From assembly GCA_963727495.1 (NCBI GenBank), contig CAVSGQ010000010.1:1-64000 (forward strand): a DNA stretch of 64,000 bases. The letters are read 5' to 3'. The stretch's first letter is position 1. Every line of letters starts with the position of its first letter. The notes beneath the pieces were generated by a model, which worked only from the letters and a program-made list of their open reading frames with translations, was not told the origin of the DNA and searched no databases. A program made the translations under genes and the position numbers. The stretch comes from Actinophytocola sp963727495 (GTDB taxonomy: Bacteria; Actinomycetota; Actinomycetes; Mycobacteriales; Pseudonocardiaceae). Positions 16,606-25,015 of this stretch are shown here, in pieces.

Positions 16606-18162
16606 TCAGTTCTCGTCGCCCTTGTCCTTGGGGAGGTTGAACTTCTTCGGGTCGAAGCCCGGGGGAAACTGGTCCAGCCCGGCGAGACCGGGGGGCAGCT
16701 CGTTGAGGCCGCCGGGCATCTTCGACAGGTCGGGCATGCCGCCGGGCATCATGCCGGGCAGGCCGCCGCGGATCTTCGGGGGCGTCGGGCCGCGGCCCTT
16801 GCCCTTCTTCCCCTTCTTGCCCTTGCGGTTCTTGCTCCCGCGGCCGGCGCCGGGCAGGCCGAAGCGGCCGGCCATCTGCTGCATCATCTTCCGGGCCTCG
16901 TAGAACCGGTTGACCAGCTCGTTGACCTCACGCACCGCCACCCCGGAGCCGCGCGCGATGCGCTGCCGCCGCGACGCGTTGATGATCTTGGGGTTGTGCC
17001 GCTCGGCCGGCGTCATGCCGCGGATGATCGCCTGCAGCCGGTCCAGGTGCTTGTCGTCGACCTGGGCGAGCTGGTCCTTCATCTGGCCGGCCCCGGGCAG
17101 CATGCCGAGCAGGTTCGCGATCGGGCCCATCTTGCGGACGGCGAGCATCTGCTCGAGGAAGTCCTCCAGCGTCAGCTCGCCGGTGCCGATCTTGGCCGCG
17201 GCGGCCTCCGCCTGCTCGGCGTCGAAGGCCTGTTCGGCCTGCTCGATGAGGGTCAGCACGTCGCCCATGCCGAGGATGCGCGAGGCCATCCGGTCGGGGT
17301 GGAACGTGTCGAAGTCCTCGAGCTTCTCGCCGTTCGACGCGAACATGATCGGCGCCCCGGTGACCTCGCGGACCGACAGCGCGGCACCACCGCGCGCGTC
17401 GCCGTCGAGCTTGGTCAACACCACACCGGTGAAGCCGACGCCGTCGCGGAACGCCTCGGCCGTGGTGACCGCGTCCTGGCCGATCATCGCGTCGACCACG
17501 AACAGCACCTCGTCGGGCCGCACCGCCTCGCGGATGTCCACGGCCTGCCGCATCATCTCCTCGTCCACGCCGAGCCGGCCGGCGGTATCGACGATGACGA
17601 CGTCGTGCTGCAGGCGCTTGGCCTCGTCGATCGAGCGCCGGGCGACCTCCACCGGGTCGCCGACGCCGTTGCCCGGCTCGGGCGCGTACGTCGGCACGCC
17701 CGCCCGCTCGCCGACCACCTGCAGCTGGGTCACCGCGTTCGGCCGCTGCAGGTCGCAGGCCACCAGCAGCGGCGTGTGGCCCTGCCCGACCAGGTGCTTG
17801 GCGAGCTTGCCGGCCAGCGTCGTCTTGCCGGAACCCTGCAGGCCCGCGAGCATGATCACGGTCGGCGGCGTCTTCGCGAACTCGATCCGCCGGGTCTCGC
17901 CGCCGAGGATCGCGACGAGCTCCTCGTTGACGATCTTGACGACCTGCTGCGCCGGGTTCAGCGCGCCGGAGACCTCAGCCCCCTTGGCGCGTTCCTTGAC
18001 GTTCGCGATGAACGTGCGCACCACGGGCAGCGCGACATCGGCCTCCAGCAGCGCGATCCTGATCTCGCGCGCGGTCGCGTCGATGTCGGCGTCGGACAGC
18101 CGGCCCCGGCCGCGCAGGTTCTGCAGGACCGAGGTGAGCCGATCGGAGAGAGTGTCGAACAC
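16606..18162 (-). CDS. ffh: Signal recognition particle protein Ffh (SRP54)
   Basis: About 518 residues from GTG 18162 (FDTLSDRLTSVLQNLRGRG); an upstream GTG at 18186 would add eight residues. N domain, then G domain with P-loop GLQGSGKTTLAGKLA, DLQRPNAV, DTAGRL, TKLDGDARGGAAL, and the M domain (MKDQL.., RRQRIARGSG binding 4.5S RNA). The C-terminus has a basic KNRKGKKGKKGKG stretch and a Met/Gly/Pro-rich tail typical of actinobacteria. It targets nascent membrane proteins to FtsY (30930-32222). Confidence 0.97.
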   Translation of the reverse strand: MFDTLSDRLTSVLQNLRGRGRLSDADIDATAREIRIALLEADVALPVVRTFIANVKERAKGAEVSGALNPAQQVVKIVNEELVAILGGETRRIEFAKTPPTVIMLAGLQGSGKTTLAGKLAKHLVGQGHTPLLVACDLQRPNAVTQLQVVGERAGVPTYAPEPGNGVGDPVEVARRSIDEAKRLQHDVVIVDTAGRLGVDEEMMRQAVDIREAVRPDEVLFVVDAMIGQDAVTTAEAFRDGVGFTGVVLTKLDGDARGGAALSVREVTGAPIMFASNGEKLEDFDTFHPDRMASRILGMGDVLTLIEQAEQAFDAEQAEAAAAKIGTGELTLEDFLEQMLAVRKMGPIANLLGMLPGAGQMKDQLAQVDDKHLDRLQAIIRGMTPAERHNPKIINASRRQRIARGSGVAVREVNELVNRFYEARKMMQQMAGRFGLPGAGRGSKNRKGKKGKKGKGRGPTPPKIRGGLPGMMPGGMPDLSKMPGGLNELPPGLAGLDQFPPGFDPKKFNLPKDKGDEN

Positions 18163-18339
18163 GTAGTCGAGGGTAGTCGAGGTCACGAACCGGCCTGCGG
18201 ACCGGACCGGGATGGGTCCGACCCCTCGACGAGCCCGACCCCGGATCCGCACGCGCTCCCCGCCGCGCCCACCCAGCCTCGTGCTCCGGGCGTGCCGCCG
18301 CGAGGGTGATCATGCCCGGTTCGTGCTGGGGGTGACTAC

Positions 18340-20742
18340 TCAGCAGGCGGCGAGCATCGCCCGCTCGATCTCCTGCCGCCAGTCGGGGCCACCGGCGCAC
18401 GGCGACGCGGCGGCGATGCTGAACGACGCGATCGCGGTCCCGCCGACCTGCATCGCCCGCGCCCACCGCACGTCCACGCCGCACTTCTCCAGGGCCGCGG
18501 CCACGTCGTGCAGCAGGCCGAGCCGGTCCACGGCGCGCAGCTCCAGCACCACGTCGGACGACCGCGCTCCCCCGTCGGCCTCGTCGTCGAACCACAGCAC
18601 CCGCGGCTGCGGCGGGTCGTCCGGCACGTCGGCGTAGTCACGCTCCTTCGCGGCGAGCTTGTCCGCGAGCGGCAGCGACCCGGACAGCGCGCGGGTGAAC
18701 TGCTCGCGCAGCAACGCCTGGTCCGGCAGCGACCCGAACCGCGGCGACACGGCGAACGTGTCCACCGCGACGCCGGCGTGCGCGCGCAGCTCGGCCGCGT
18801 GGACCTTCAGCGAGTGCAGCGCGAGCACGCCCGCCGCGCGGGACAGCAGCCCCGGATGGTCCGGCGCGACCACGGTGATCGTGGCGATCGGCCCGGCGTC
18901 GACCAGGACGTCCGGCCTGCCCGACGCGGCCACCGCCGACGCGAGCGCGCGCTGGGCGTCGTCCAGGGGTTTCGGGCCCTCGGGCCGCTCGCCGGCCATC
19001 GCCTGCCGGCAGTTCGTCACCAGCTCGGCGACCAGCGTGGCCTTCCAGTCCGACCACACGCCGGGCCCGGTGGCCAGCGAGTCGGCCTCCGCGAGCGCGT
19101 GCAGCAGTTCGAGCAGCACCGGGTCGCCGTCGAGCGTGTCCACCACCCGGTGCACGGTGGCCTCGTCGTCGATGTTGCGCCGGGTCGCCGTGTGCGGGAG
19201 GAGCAGGTGGTGGCGCACCATCGCGGATAGGGTGGCGACGTCCTCCGGCGCGAGGCCGAGGCGCTCGCCGACCTGGGTGGCCAGCGCGGCGCCGACGACC
19301 GAGTGGTCGGTGCCGCGCCCCTTGCCGAGGTCGTGCAGCACGGTCCCGATCAGCAGCAGGTCCGGCCGGGACACGGTGGTGACCAGCCGGGCGGCGTTCG
19401 CGGTGGCCTGCACGAGGTGCCGGTCGACGGTCCACACGTGCGCGGCGTCACGCGGCGGCAGGTCGCGCACCGCGCCCCACTCGGGGAACAGCCGCGCCCA
19501 CAGTCCCGTGCGGTCGAGCGCCTCGACCACGTCGATCAGGCCCTCGCCCGCGCCGAGCAGCGACACCAGCTCCTGGCGGACCTCGGCCGGCCAGGGTGCC
19601 CGGGGCTCCGGCGCGGACTCGCCGAGCCGGATCAGCGCGCCCGGCGCGACCGGGCGGCCGGTGCGGGCGGCCGCCGCGGCGACGCGCAGCAGCAGCCCGG
19701 GGTCCTTGGCCGGGTCGACGTCGCGGGCCAGCGTCACCTCGTCGCCGTGCAGCACCACACCCTCGGCGAGCGGGCGGCGGGCCGGCGTGCGGCGCAGCAC
19801 GCCGAGGACCTTGCGCGGGCCGGGCTGGCCAACGCGCAGCGCCACGTCCAGCGCGTAGGCGACCGCGCGGCCGGCCCCGGACAGGGCCCTGGCCAGCGTG
19901 AACCGGTCGCCGATGCCGAGCACGGCGGCGATCTCGTCGCCGTCCTGGGGCATCAGCACGTCCCGCGGGCGCCCGGCGATGCGGCGCAGCTCGGTGCGCG
20001 CGTCGAGCAGCAGCGTGCGGGCGGCCTCGACCTCGGCGGAGGGGCGGTCGACGAGCTGGGCGAGCGCGAGCGCGTCCAGCATCGCCAGGTCACGCAGGCC
20101 GCCGCGGCCGTGCTTGAGGTCGGGCTCCACCCAGTGCGCGACCTCGCCGCTGCGCTGCCAGCGCGTGCGGGCGGAGTCGACCAGCTCGTCGAACCTGCGG
20201 CGCACGCCGATGCGCCACGCGTCGCGGGCCTGCTCGGCCAGCTGCCGGGTCATCGCCTCGTCGCCGGCGACGTGCCGCGCGTCGAGCAGGCCGAGCGCGG
20301 TGCGCAGGTCCCTGCCGGCCACGTCGAGCGCCTCGGCGATGGTGCGCACCGAGTGGTCGAGGCCGACGCCGGAGTTCCACAGCGGGTACCACAGCTGCTC
20401 GGCGACCGTGTCGATGTCCCGGCCGACCCCCTTGTGCCCGCTGTGCACGAGGACGAGGTCGAGATCGGAGTAGGGCACGAGCTCGCGCCGGCCCAGCCCG
20501 CCGACCGCGACCAGCGCGATCCCCTGGCTGGTCGACCCGACGCCCGCCTGCGCGGCGTGCACGGTCAGCCAGAACTCGTGCAGATCGGTGAGCGCCTCCC
20601 GCAACGCGTCCGGCGCCAGCCGCCCGGCCGCCTGCCCGGGGCCGCGACCGCCGAGCAGGCGGTCGCGGGCGAGCACGAGGTCCGCGGCGGTGGGGGCGGC
20701 CGGCACCTGGCGGCCGGCCGCCCCCTCCCCCTGAACTGTCAT
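18340..20742 (-). CDS. glnD: [Protein-PII] uridylyltransferase/uridylyl-removing enzyme (GlnD; probable PII adenylyltransferase)
   Basis: 800 residues. Nucleotidyltransferase motif GGLGRRELVPYSDLDL (residues ~85), GlnE-like linker, HD domain VLHDLGKGRGTDHSVVGAA, and two C-terminal ACT domains (ITVVAPDHPGLLS; LELRAVDRLGLLHDVA). In actinobacteria GlnD adenylylates rather than uridylylates GlnK under nitrogen limitation. Its ATG overlaps the glnK stop by one base. Third gene of amtB-glnK-glnD, so expression should follow GlnR control of amtB. Confidence 0.96.
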   Translation of the reverse strand: MTVQGEGAAGRQVPAAPTAADLVLARDRLLGGRGPGQAAGRLAPDALREALTDLHEFWLTVHAAQAGVGSTSQGIALVAVGGLGRRELVPYSDLDLVLVHSGHKGVGRDIDTVAEQLWYPLWNSGVGLDHSVRTIAEALDVAGRDLRTALGLLDARHVAGDEAMTRQLAEQARDAWRIGVRRRFDELVDSARTRWQRSGEVAHWVEPDLKHGRGGLRDLAMLDALALAQLVDRPSAEVEAARTLLLDARTELRRIAGRPRDVLMPQDGDEIAAVLGIGDRFTLARALSGAGRAVAYALDVALRVGQPGPRKVLGVLRRTPARRPLAEGVVLHGDEVTLARDVDPAKDPGLLLRVAAAAARTGRPVAPGALIRLGESAPEPRAPWPAEVRQELVSLLGAGEGLIDVVEALDRTGLWARLFPEWGAVRDLPPRDAAHVWTVDRHLVQATANAARLVTTVSRPDLLLIGTVLHDLGKGRGTDHSVVGAALATQVGERLGLAPEDVATLSAMVRHHLLLPHTATRRNIDDEATVHRVVDTLDGDPVLLELLHALAEADSLATGPGVWSDWKATLVAELVTNCRQAMAGERPEGPKPLDDAQRALASAVAASGRPDVLVDAGPIATITVVAPDHPGLLSRAAGVLALHSLKVHAAELRAHAGVAVDTFAVSPRFGSLPDQALLREQFTRALSGSLPLADKLAAKERDYADVPDDPPQPRVLWFDDEADGGARSSDVVLELRAVDRLGLLHDVAAALEKCGVDVRWARAMQVGGTAIASFSIAAASPCAGGPDWRQEIERAMLAAC

Positions 20743-21080
20743 CAGAGCGCGTCGGTGCCGCGCTCCCCGGTGCGGACCCTGACCACGGTCTCCACCGGCG
20801 TGACCCAGACCTTGCCGTCCCCGATCTTGCCGGTCCGCGCGGCTTCGACCACGGCCTCCACCACCTTGTCCCCGAGTGTGTCGTCGACCAGGACCTCGAC
20901 CCGCACCTTCGGCACGAAGTCGACCGAGTACTCCGCGCCGCGGTAGACCTCGGTGTGGCCCTTCTGCCGACCGTAGCCCTGGACCTCGCTGACCGTCATG
21001 CCGAGCACGCCGACCTGCTCCAGCGCGGCCTTCACGTCGTCGAGCGTGAACGGCTTGATGATCGCCGTCACCAGCTTCAT
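20742..21080 (-). CDS. glnK: Nitrogen regulatory protein PII (GlnK)
   Basis: 112 residues, full length. MKLVTAIIKPFTLDDVKAAL start, T-loop GRQKGHTEVYRGAEYSVDF with the modifiable Tyr-51 equivalent (AEYSVD), and the PII C-terminal signature KIGDGKVWV. PII proteins sense ATP/ADP and 2-oxoglutarate and gate AmtB. It lies 4 bases after amtB and overlaps glnD. Confidence 0.98.
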   Translation of the reverse strand: MKLVTAIIKPFTLDDVKAALEQVGVLGMTVSEVQGYGRQKGHTEVYRGAEYSVDFVPKVRVEVLVDDTLGDKVVEAVVEAARTGKIGDGKVWVTPVETVVRVRTGERGTDAL

Positions 21081-21084
21081 GGCG

Positions 21085-22385
21085 TCAGCCTTCCTTGCTT
21101 GCGCTTGCCGGGACCTTGCCGGCCAGGGCGTTGGCCGCGTTGGAGATCGACGAGGATCCGCCGCGCAGCCCGGAGAACTCGTAGGCGGCCTCCGCGTGCT
21201 CGGCCTCGTCGATGCCGATGGCCTCGGCCTCGTCGCTGACCCGGCCGCCGCGGAAGACGGCCTTGACGATCAGGCCGAGGATGAGTGGCGACCACCAGCG
21301 AGTAGATCATCACCGCGAACGCGCCGACCGCCTGCTTGCCGAGCTGGGTGAGCCCGCCGCCGTAGAACAGGCCGTCCGCGCCGCCGTCGTTGACGCCGGC
21401 GGTACCGACGAAGCCGATCAGCAGCGTGCCGATCAGACCACCGATCATGTGCACGGCGACGACGTCCAGCGAGTCGTCGAGCCCGAGGCGGTACTTGATG
21501 CTGACCGCCAGCGCGCAGACGACACCGGCGATGACGCCGATGGCCAGCGCGCCCCAGGTGTCGACGAAGGCGCACGCCGGGGTGATCGCGACCAGGCCGG
21601 CGACGATGCCGGACGCGGCGCCCAGGCTCGTCGGCTTGCCGTCGCGGACGCGCTCCAGCAGCAGCCAGCCGAGCATCGCCGGCACAGGTCGGCGGTGAAG
21701 GTGTTGATGAAGGCCGTGCCGGCGATGTTGTCCGCCGCCAGCGCCGAGCCGGCGTTGAAGCCGAACCAGCCGAACCACAGCAGGCCTGCGCCGAGCATCA
21801 CCAGCGGCAGGTTGTGCGGCTTCATCGGTTCCTTCGGCCAGCCCGCCCGCTTGCCGAGCACCAGCGCGAGCCCGAGCGCCGCGGCGCCGGCGTTGATGTG
21901 CACCGCGGTTCCACCGGCGAAGTCCTCGACACCCAGGTCGAAGATCCAGCCGCCCTCGGCCCACACCCAGTGCGCCACCGGGAAGTAGACGATCGTGGCC
22001 CACAGGCCGGCGAACAGCAGCCACGCGCCGAACCGGACCCGGTCCGCGATGGCGCCGGCGATCAGCGCGACGGTGATGATCGCGAACATGCCCTGGAACG
22101 CGACGAACGCGGTGCCGGACAGCGCCTCGCCGCCCATCAGGCCGGTGAGGCCGATGTATTCGAACGGGTTACCGACGATCGCTGCCCGTTGTCCGGGCCG
22201 AACGCCATGGAGAACCCGTAGATCACCCACAGCACGCCGATGAGCCCGATCGCTCCGAAGCACATCATCAGCATGTTGAGGACGCTCTTGGTGCGCACCA
22301 TGCCGCCGTAGAAGAACGCCAGCCCCGGCGTCATCAACAGCACCAGGGCGGCACTGGTGAGCAACCAGGCCGTATTCCCTTCCAC
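21085..22385 (-). CDS. amtB: Ammonium transporter AmtB (three apparent frameshifts)
   Basis: Starts at GTG 22385 (EGNTAWLLTSAALVLLMTPGLAFFYGGMVR) after a GAGGAGG ribosome site. Later segments show HWVWAEGGWI, the DFAGGTAVHINAGAAAL pore signature with a pore His, GWFGFNAGSAL, FINTF and the second pore His in VVAVHMIGGL, all Amt hallmarks of an 11-helix trimeric channel. These occur in three frames, with breaks near 22180, 21690 and 21285; the C-terminus ends KVPASASKEG. Total length (~433 residues) is normal. First gene of amtB-glnK-glnD. Confidence 0.93.
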
Positions 22386-22428
22386 GCTTACTCCTCCTCT
22401 TGCCTGCAACCTTGCGGAGGAGCATCGG

Positions 22429-22506
22429 GAAACGCTGTTTCGCAGGATCGCGCCGCACGTTTCACCGCCGTGAACTGTGCGCGCGTTCGTGTTACGAGCA
22501 CGTTTC
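22429..22506 (-). promoter_or_regulatory. GlnR-like operator half-sites upstream of amtB
   Basis: Reading towards amtB, TTCAC-n6-GAAAC (22474-22459) matches the GlnR a-box/b-box pattern (gTnAC-n6-GAAAC) at nine of ten positions; GAAAC-n6-GTAAC (22506-22491) is a further b-box/a-box junction, and GAAAC-GCT-GTTTC forms a small dyad at 22429-22441. They lie 44-121 bases before the amtB start. GlnR activating amtB-glnK-glnD is established in Streptomyces; here the assignment rests on motif and position. Confidence 0.5.
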
Positions 22507-22551
22507 GCAACCGGTCATCGCTACCCTCGCGTCATCACCGATCTGATCCCC

Positions 22552-23295
22552 GTGACCGCCACGGCCGTCACCGACCCGAACTGGCTCTCCGCGCAGCTGG
22601 CCGCCACCGCGCGCCGGTACCGGCTCGACCGCCCGGCGACGGTGGGGGTGCTGTGGTGGTACTCGGCGAGCTCCGTGCTGCTCGGTCCGCCGGTCGAGTC
22701 GCTGGTGCGGGGCGGGCCGGTGCTCGACCCGGCGCTGGCCGCCGTGACGCTGTTCGTGCACCCGGACGGGCGGGTGCTGGACGCCCGCTCGGCCGGCGTC
22801 GTGCCCGCCGGGACACTGGGCGAACGGCTGGCTTCGGCGCTGTCCACGGCGATCGGCGCGGTGTCCGCGGCGAGCGGGGCGCGGCCGCGGGCGCTGTGGG
22901 CCATCGCGACGGACTCGCTCGCCAACCGGGTGCTGTGGGCGGGCGGGGCACCGGCCGTCGCGACCGGGCTGGCGGCGTCGGCCGGCTCGCTGCCGGCGCC
23001 GCGGTACGTGTCGGTGGACGGCGTGCGGGTGGTGCGGCGGGCGTCGTGCTGTCTGATCTACGAGGCGCCCGGCGAGGCGAAGTGCGTGAGCTGCCCGCGC
23101 CAGCATCCGGACGATCGGTACCGACGGTTGCGGGACGATCAACTCTGCGGCGCGGCGCGGTACACCGTGAGGGCGCCGGGCCGCGCGCGGAAGGTGAACC
23201 GCCGGCCGGGCGGGCCGACCTCGCCGTCGGTGGCGATGCGCCGCTGCCCGTCGAGCACGCGGATGTCGGTGCGGGTGGCGTCGAAGTGCCGGTAG
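22552..23295 (+). CDS. FhuF-like (2Fe-2S) protein, possible siderophore-iron reductase
   Basis: The C-terminal motif CC-x10-C-x2-C (CCLIYEAPGEAKCVSC, at 23047-23094) is the FhuF-type [2Fe-2S] ligand set. The N-terminal part (DPNWLSAQLAATARRY, VLWWYSASSVLLGPP) fits small actinobacterial FhuF-like proteins. Start is uncertain: GTG 22552 is preferred because upstream codons are not conserved; GTG 22477 is possible. The true protein probably ends soon after 23145; the open frame continues to 23295 antisense into the neighbouring kinase gene, so the 3' end may reflect a sequence error. Confidence 0.7.
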   Translation: MTATAVTDPNWLSAQLAATARRYRLDRPATVGVLWWYSASSVLLGPPVESLVRGGPVLDPALAAVTLFVHPDGRVLDARSAGVVPAGTLGERLASALSTAIGAVSAASGARPRALWAIATDSLANRVLWAGGAPAVATGLAASAGSLPAPRYVSVDGVRVVRRASCCLIYEAPGEAKCVSCPRQHPDDRYRRLRDDQLCGAARYTVRAPGRARKVNRRPGGPTSPSVAMRRCPSSTRMSVRVASKCR

Positions 23296-24626
23296 ACGTG
23301 GCTGGTCCGCAGCGTGCCGGTGAGCGCGGCGAGCACGAAGCGGGCGCGTGAGTACGGGATGTCGGCGCGCAGGTAGCGGACGTCGAGCCGGCCGGAGGCC
23401 ATGGTGGGGCGGCGAGCCGCGCCGAAGCCCTTGGGCTCGTAGGAGCCGTTGCCGACGAAGAGCATCCAGACGAGCTTGCGGGAGCCGTCGAGCAGGATCG
23501 GCACCGGCTTGGCGCGGCGCAGCACCCGGGTCATGGCGAGCGCGGCGGCGAACCACTTGGGCCGGCCTGCCTCCAGCTTCTCCCGCAGCCGCACCATCTC
23601 CGGGTAGCCGCCGAGGCTCGCGGTGTTGATGAACCGCAGGCACTCGGTCCCGCCGTCGTCGTCCTCGACGAGGACCTCGGCGACGTCGGCCCGGATCGCG
23701 GAGCCGACCTGGGTGGCGTCGGCGGTGTCGACCAGCGTGTCGACGCCGAGGTCGCGGGCGAAGTGGTCGAGCGTGCCGGCCGGGAGGACGACCAGCGGCA
23801 GCCCGTGGCGGACCGCGACGGACGCCACGCAGGTCACGGTGCCGTCGCCGCCCGCGGCGCCGACCGCGCGGGCGTCCGCGGCCCGCTGTTCGAGCTCGGC
23901 GGCCGGGTCGGTGCCGGGCTCGACGCGGATGATCTCGGCCTTGGGCCACATGGCGAGGACGTCGTCGGTCGGGTCCACGGCGTCGGATCCGGAGGCGGGG
24001 TTCACCACGACGACGAGCCCGTCGCCCGCGCCGAGCTCCGGGGCGTCGACGGCCGGCTCGCGCTGCTCGGGCAGGCCGGCGCCGTGCGGCCACCAGTGCC
24101 GGGTGGCGTAGGCGGCACCGACGCCGATGGCCGCGCCGGCGGCGACGTCGCTGGGCCAGTGCACGCCGGTGTGGACGCGCGAGTACCCGACGGCGGCGGC
24201 CAGCGGGAACAGCACCACGCCGGCGACCTTGTGCTCCATGCCGACCGCGGTGGCGAACGCGAACGCCGAGGCCGAGTGCCCGGACGGGAAGGACGAGGAG
24301 CTGGGGCGGCGCGTCATCCGCCGGGGCACGGGAAGCAGCTCGGCCGCGGGGCGCCGGCGCGGGAAGATCCGCTTGCCGACGAGGCTCGCGGACATGCTCG
24401 CCCCGCCGATCGCCGCCACGCCGCGCAGCCCGGCGCGGCGGGTGGCGCCCTTGCGGATGACGAGCAGCGCGGCCAGGCCGAGCCAGAGCTTGCTGTGGTC
24501 GGCGAGCCGCCCGAGCCGGCGGAACAGCGCGTCGAACCTGCTGGGCGGCAGCGCGCCGCTGCGCCGCACGAGGTCGGCGTCGATACCGCTCACCCGGAGG
24601 TAGGACCGGCGAATGCGTCTGAACAC
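23139..24626 (-). CDS. PAP2 phosphatase-diacylglycerol kinase fusion protein
   Basis: About 495 residues. Residues ~1-220 form a PAP2 phosphatase with K-x6-RP-like KRIFPRRRP, PSGHSASAFAFA and SRVHTGVHWPSDV, the three catalytic motifs, in a hydrophobic setting. Residues ~245-495 are a DAGK/NAD-kinase-like domain with VVVNPASGS, GGDGTVTCV and LPAGTLDHFARDLG. It may coordinate dephosphorylation and phosphorylation of membrane lipids; substrates are unknown. GTG 24626 chosen since the sequence upstream is the 21-bp repeat array. The last ~150 bases overlap the converging FhuF-like reading frame. Confidence 0.88.
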   Translation of the reverse strand: MFRRIRRSYLRVSGIDADLVRRSGALPPSRFDALFRRLGRLADHSKLWLGLAALLVIRKGATRRAGLRGVAAIGGASMSASLVGKRIFPRRRPAAELLPVPRRMTRRPSSSSFPSGHSASAFAFATAVGMEHKVAGVVLFPLAAAVGYSRVHTGVHWPSDVAAGAAIGVGAAYATRHWWPHGAGLPEQREPAVDAPELGAGDGLVVVVNPASGSDAVDPTDDVLAMWPKAEIIRVEPGTDPAAELEQRAADARAVGAAGGDGTVTCVASVAVRHGLPLVVLPAGTLDHFARDLGVDTLVDTADATQVGSAIRADVAEVLVEDDDGGTECLRFINTASLGGYPEMVRLREKLEAGRPKWFAAALAMTRVLRRAKPVPILLDGSRKLVWMLFVGNGSYEPKGFGAARRPTMASGRLDVRYLRADIPYSRARFVLAALTGTLRTSHVYRHFDATRTDIRVLDGQRRIATDGEVGPPGRRFTFRARPGALTVYRAAPQS

Positions 24627-24712
24627 GAGCGCAACGCTAATCGACCGGCGCCGGGCGCACCGATCAGCGACGCCCGGCCGGCGACCCCGCATCAGGCCAC
24701 GCCCACCGCCCT

Positions 24713-24814
24713 CCGACCCCCACACAACCGAACCGACCCCCCACACCGCCGAGTCGACCCCCCACACGGCCGAGTCGACCCCCCACGCGGCCGAGTCGAC
24801 GTCCCACGCGGCCG
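24713..24814. repeat. 21-bp tandem repeat array, left arm of locus 1
   Basis: About five units with consensus TCGACCCCCCACACGGCCGAG: 24713-24732, 24733-24753, 24754-24774, 24775-24795 and a partial 24796-24814. Adjacent units share the GAGTCGAC core, which contains the SalI palindrome. Oriented opposite to the array at 24861-24999. Confidence 0.85.
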
Positions 24815-24860
24815 CCCGGCCCGCCGGCACCTACCGTCACCAGCCGACTGACCGACGCCA

Positions 24861-24999
24861 GAGGACGACTCGACCGCGCCAGAGGGCGACTCGCCCATGC
24901 CGGGGGTCGACTCGACCGCGCCAGGCGTCGACTCGACCGCGCCAGACGACGACTCGACCATGCCGGGGGTCGGGTCGACCGTGCCGGGGGTCGGGTCGG
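24861..24999. repeat. 21-bp tandem repeat array, right arm of locus 1
   Basis: Six full units and a partial one (24861, 24882, 24903, 24924, 24945, 24966, 24987) with consensus GTCGACTCGACCGCGCCAGG plus one base. The reverse complement shares the GAGTCGAC core and C-rich half with the left arm, so the two arms are an inverted pair around a 46-base spacer. The array ends 17 bases from the alc stop. Confidence 0.85.
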
Positions 25000-25015
25000 A
25001 GCTGGATCTGTTGGA

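Larger units (their letters stand above)
24627..25015. other. Intergenic region filled by two inverted 21-bp repeat arrays
   Basis: 389 bases between the alc stop and the start of the PAP2-DAGK gene, both reverse strand. It is occupied mainly by the arrays at 24713-24814 and 24861-24999. The part 24627-24712 should hold the PAP2-DAGK promoter, but I see no clear boxes. Open frames here are in-frame readings of a 21-base repeat (VDSAVWG or HTAESTP units) and not credible genes. Confidence 0.7.

Noticed and set aside
15673..18309. Long open frame opposite ffh (878 codons)
   Set aside because: Antisense of a conserved gene; composition (His/Arg/Gly/Pro/Val) and lack of motifs mark a high-GC artefact.
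24603..24830. N-terminal extension of PAP2-DAGK with VDSAVWG repeats
   Set aside because: It is a reading of the intergenic repeat; domain conservation begins after GTG 24626.
24713..24999. CRISPR array
   Set aside because: Units of 21 bp are head to tail with no unique spacers and no cas genes.
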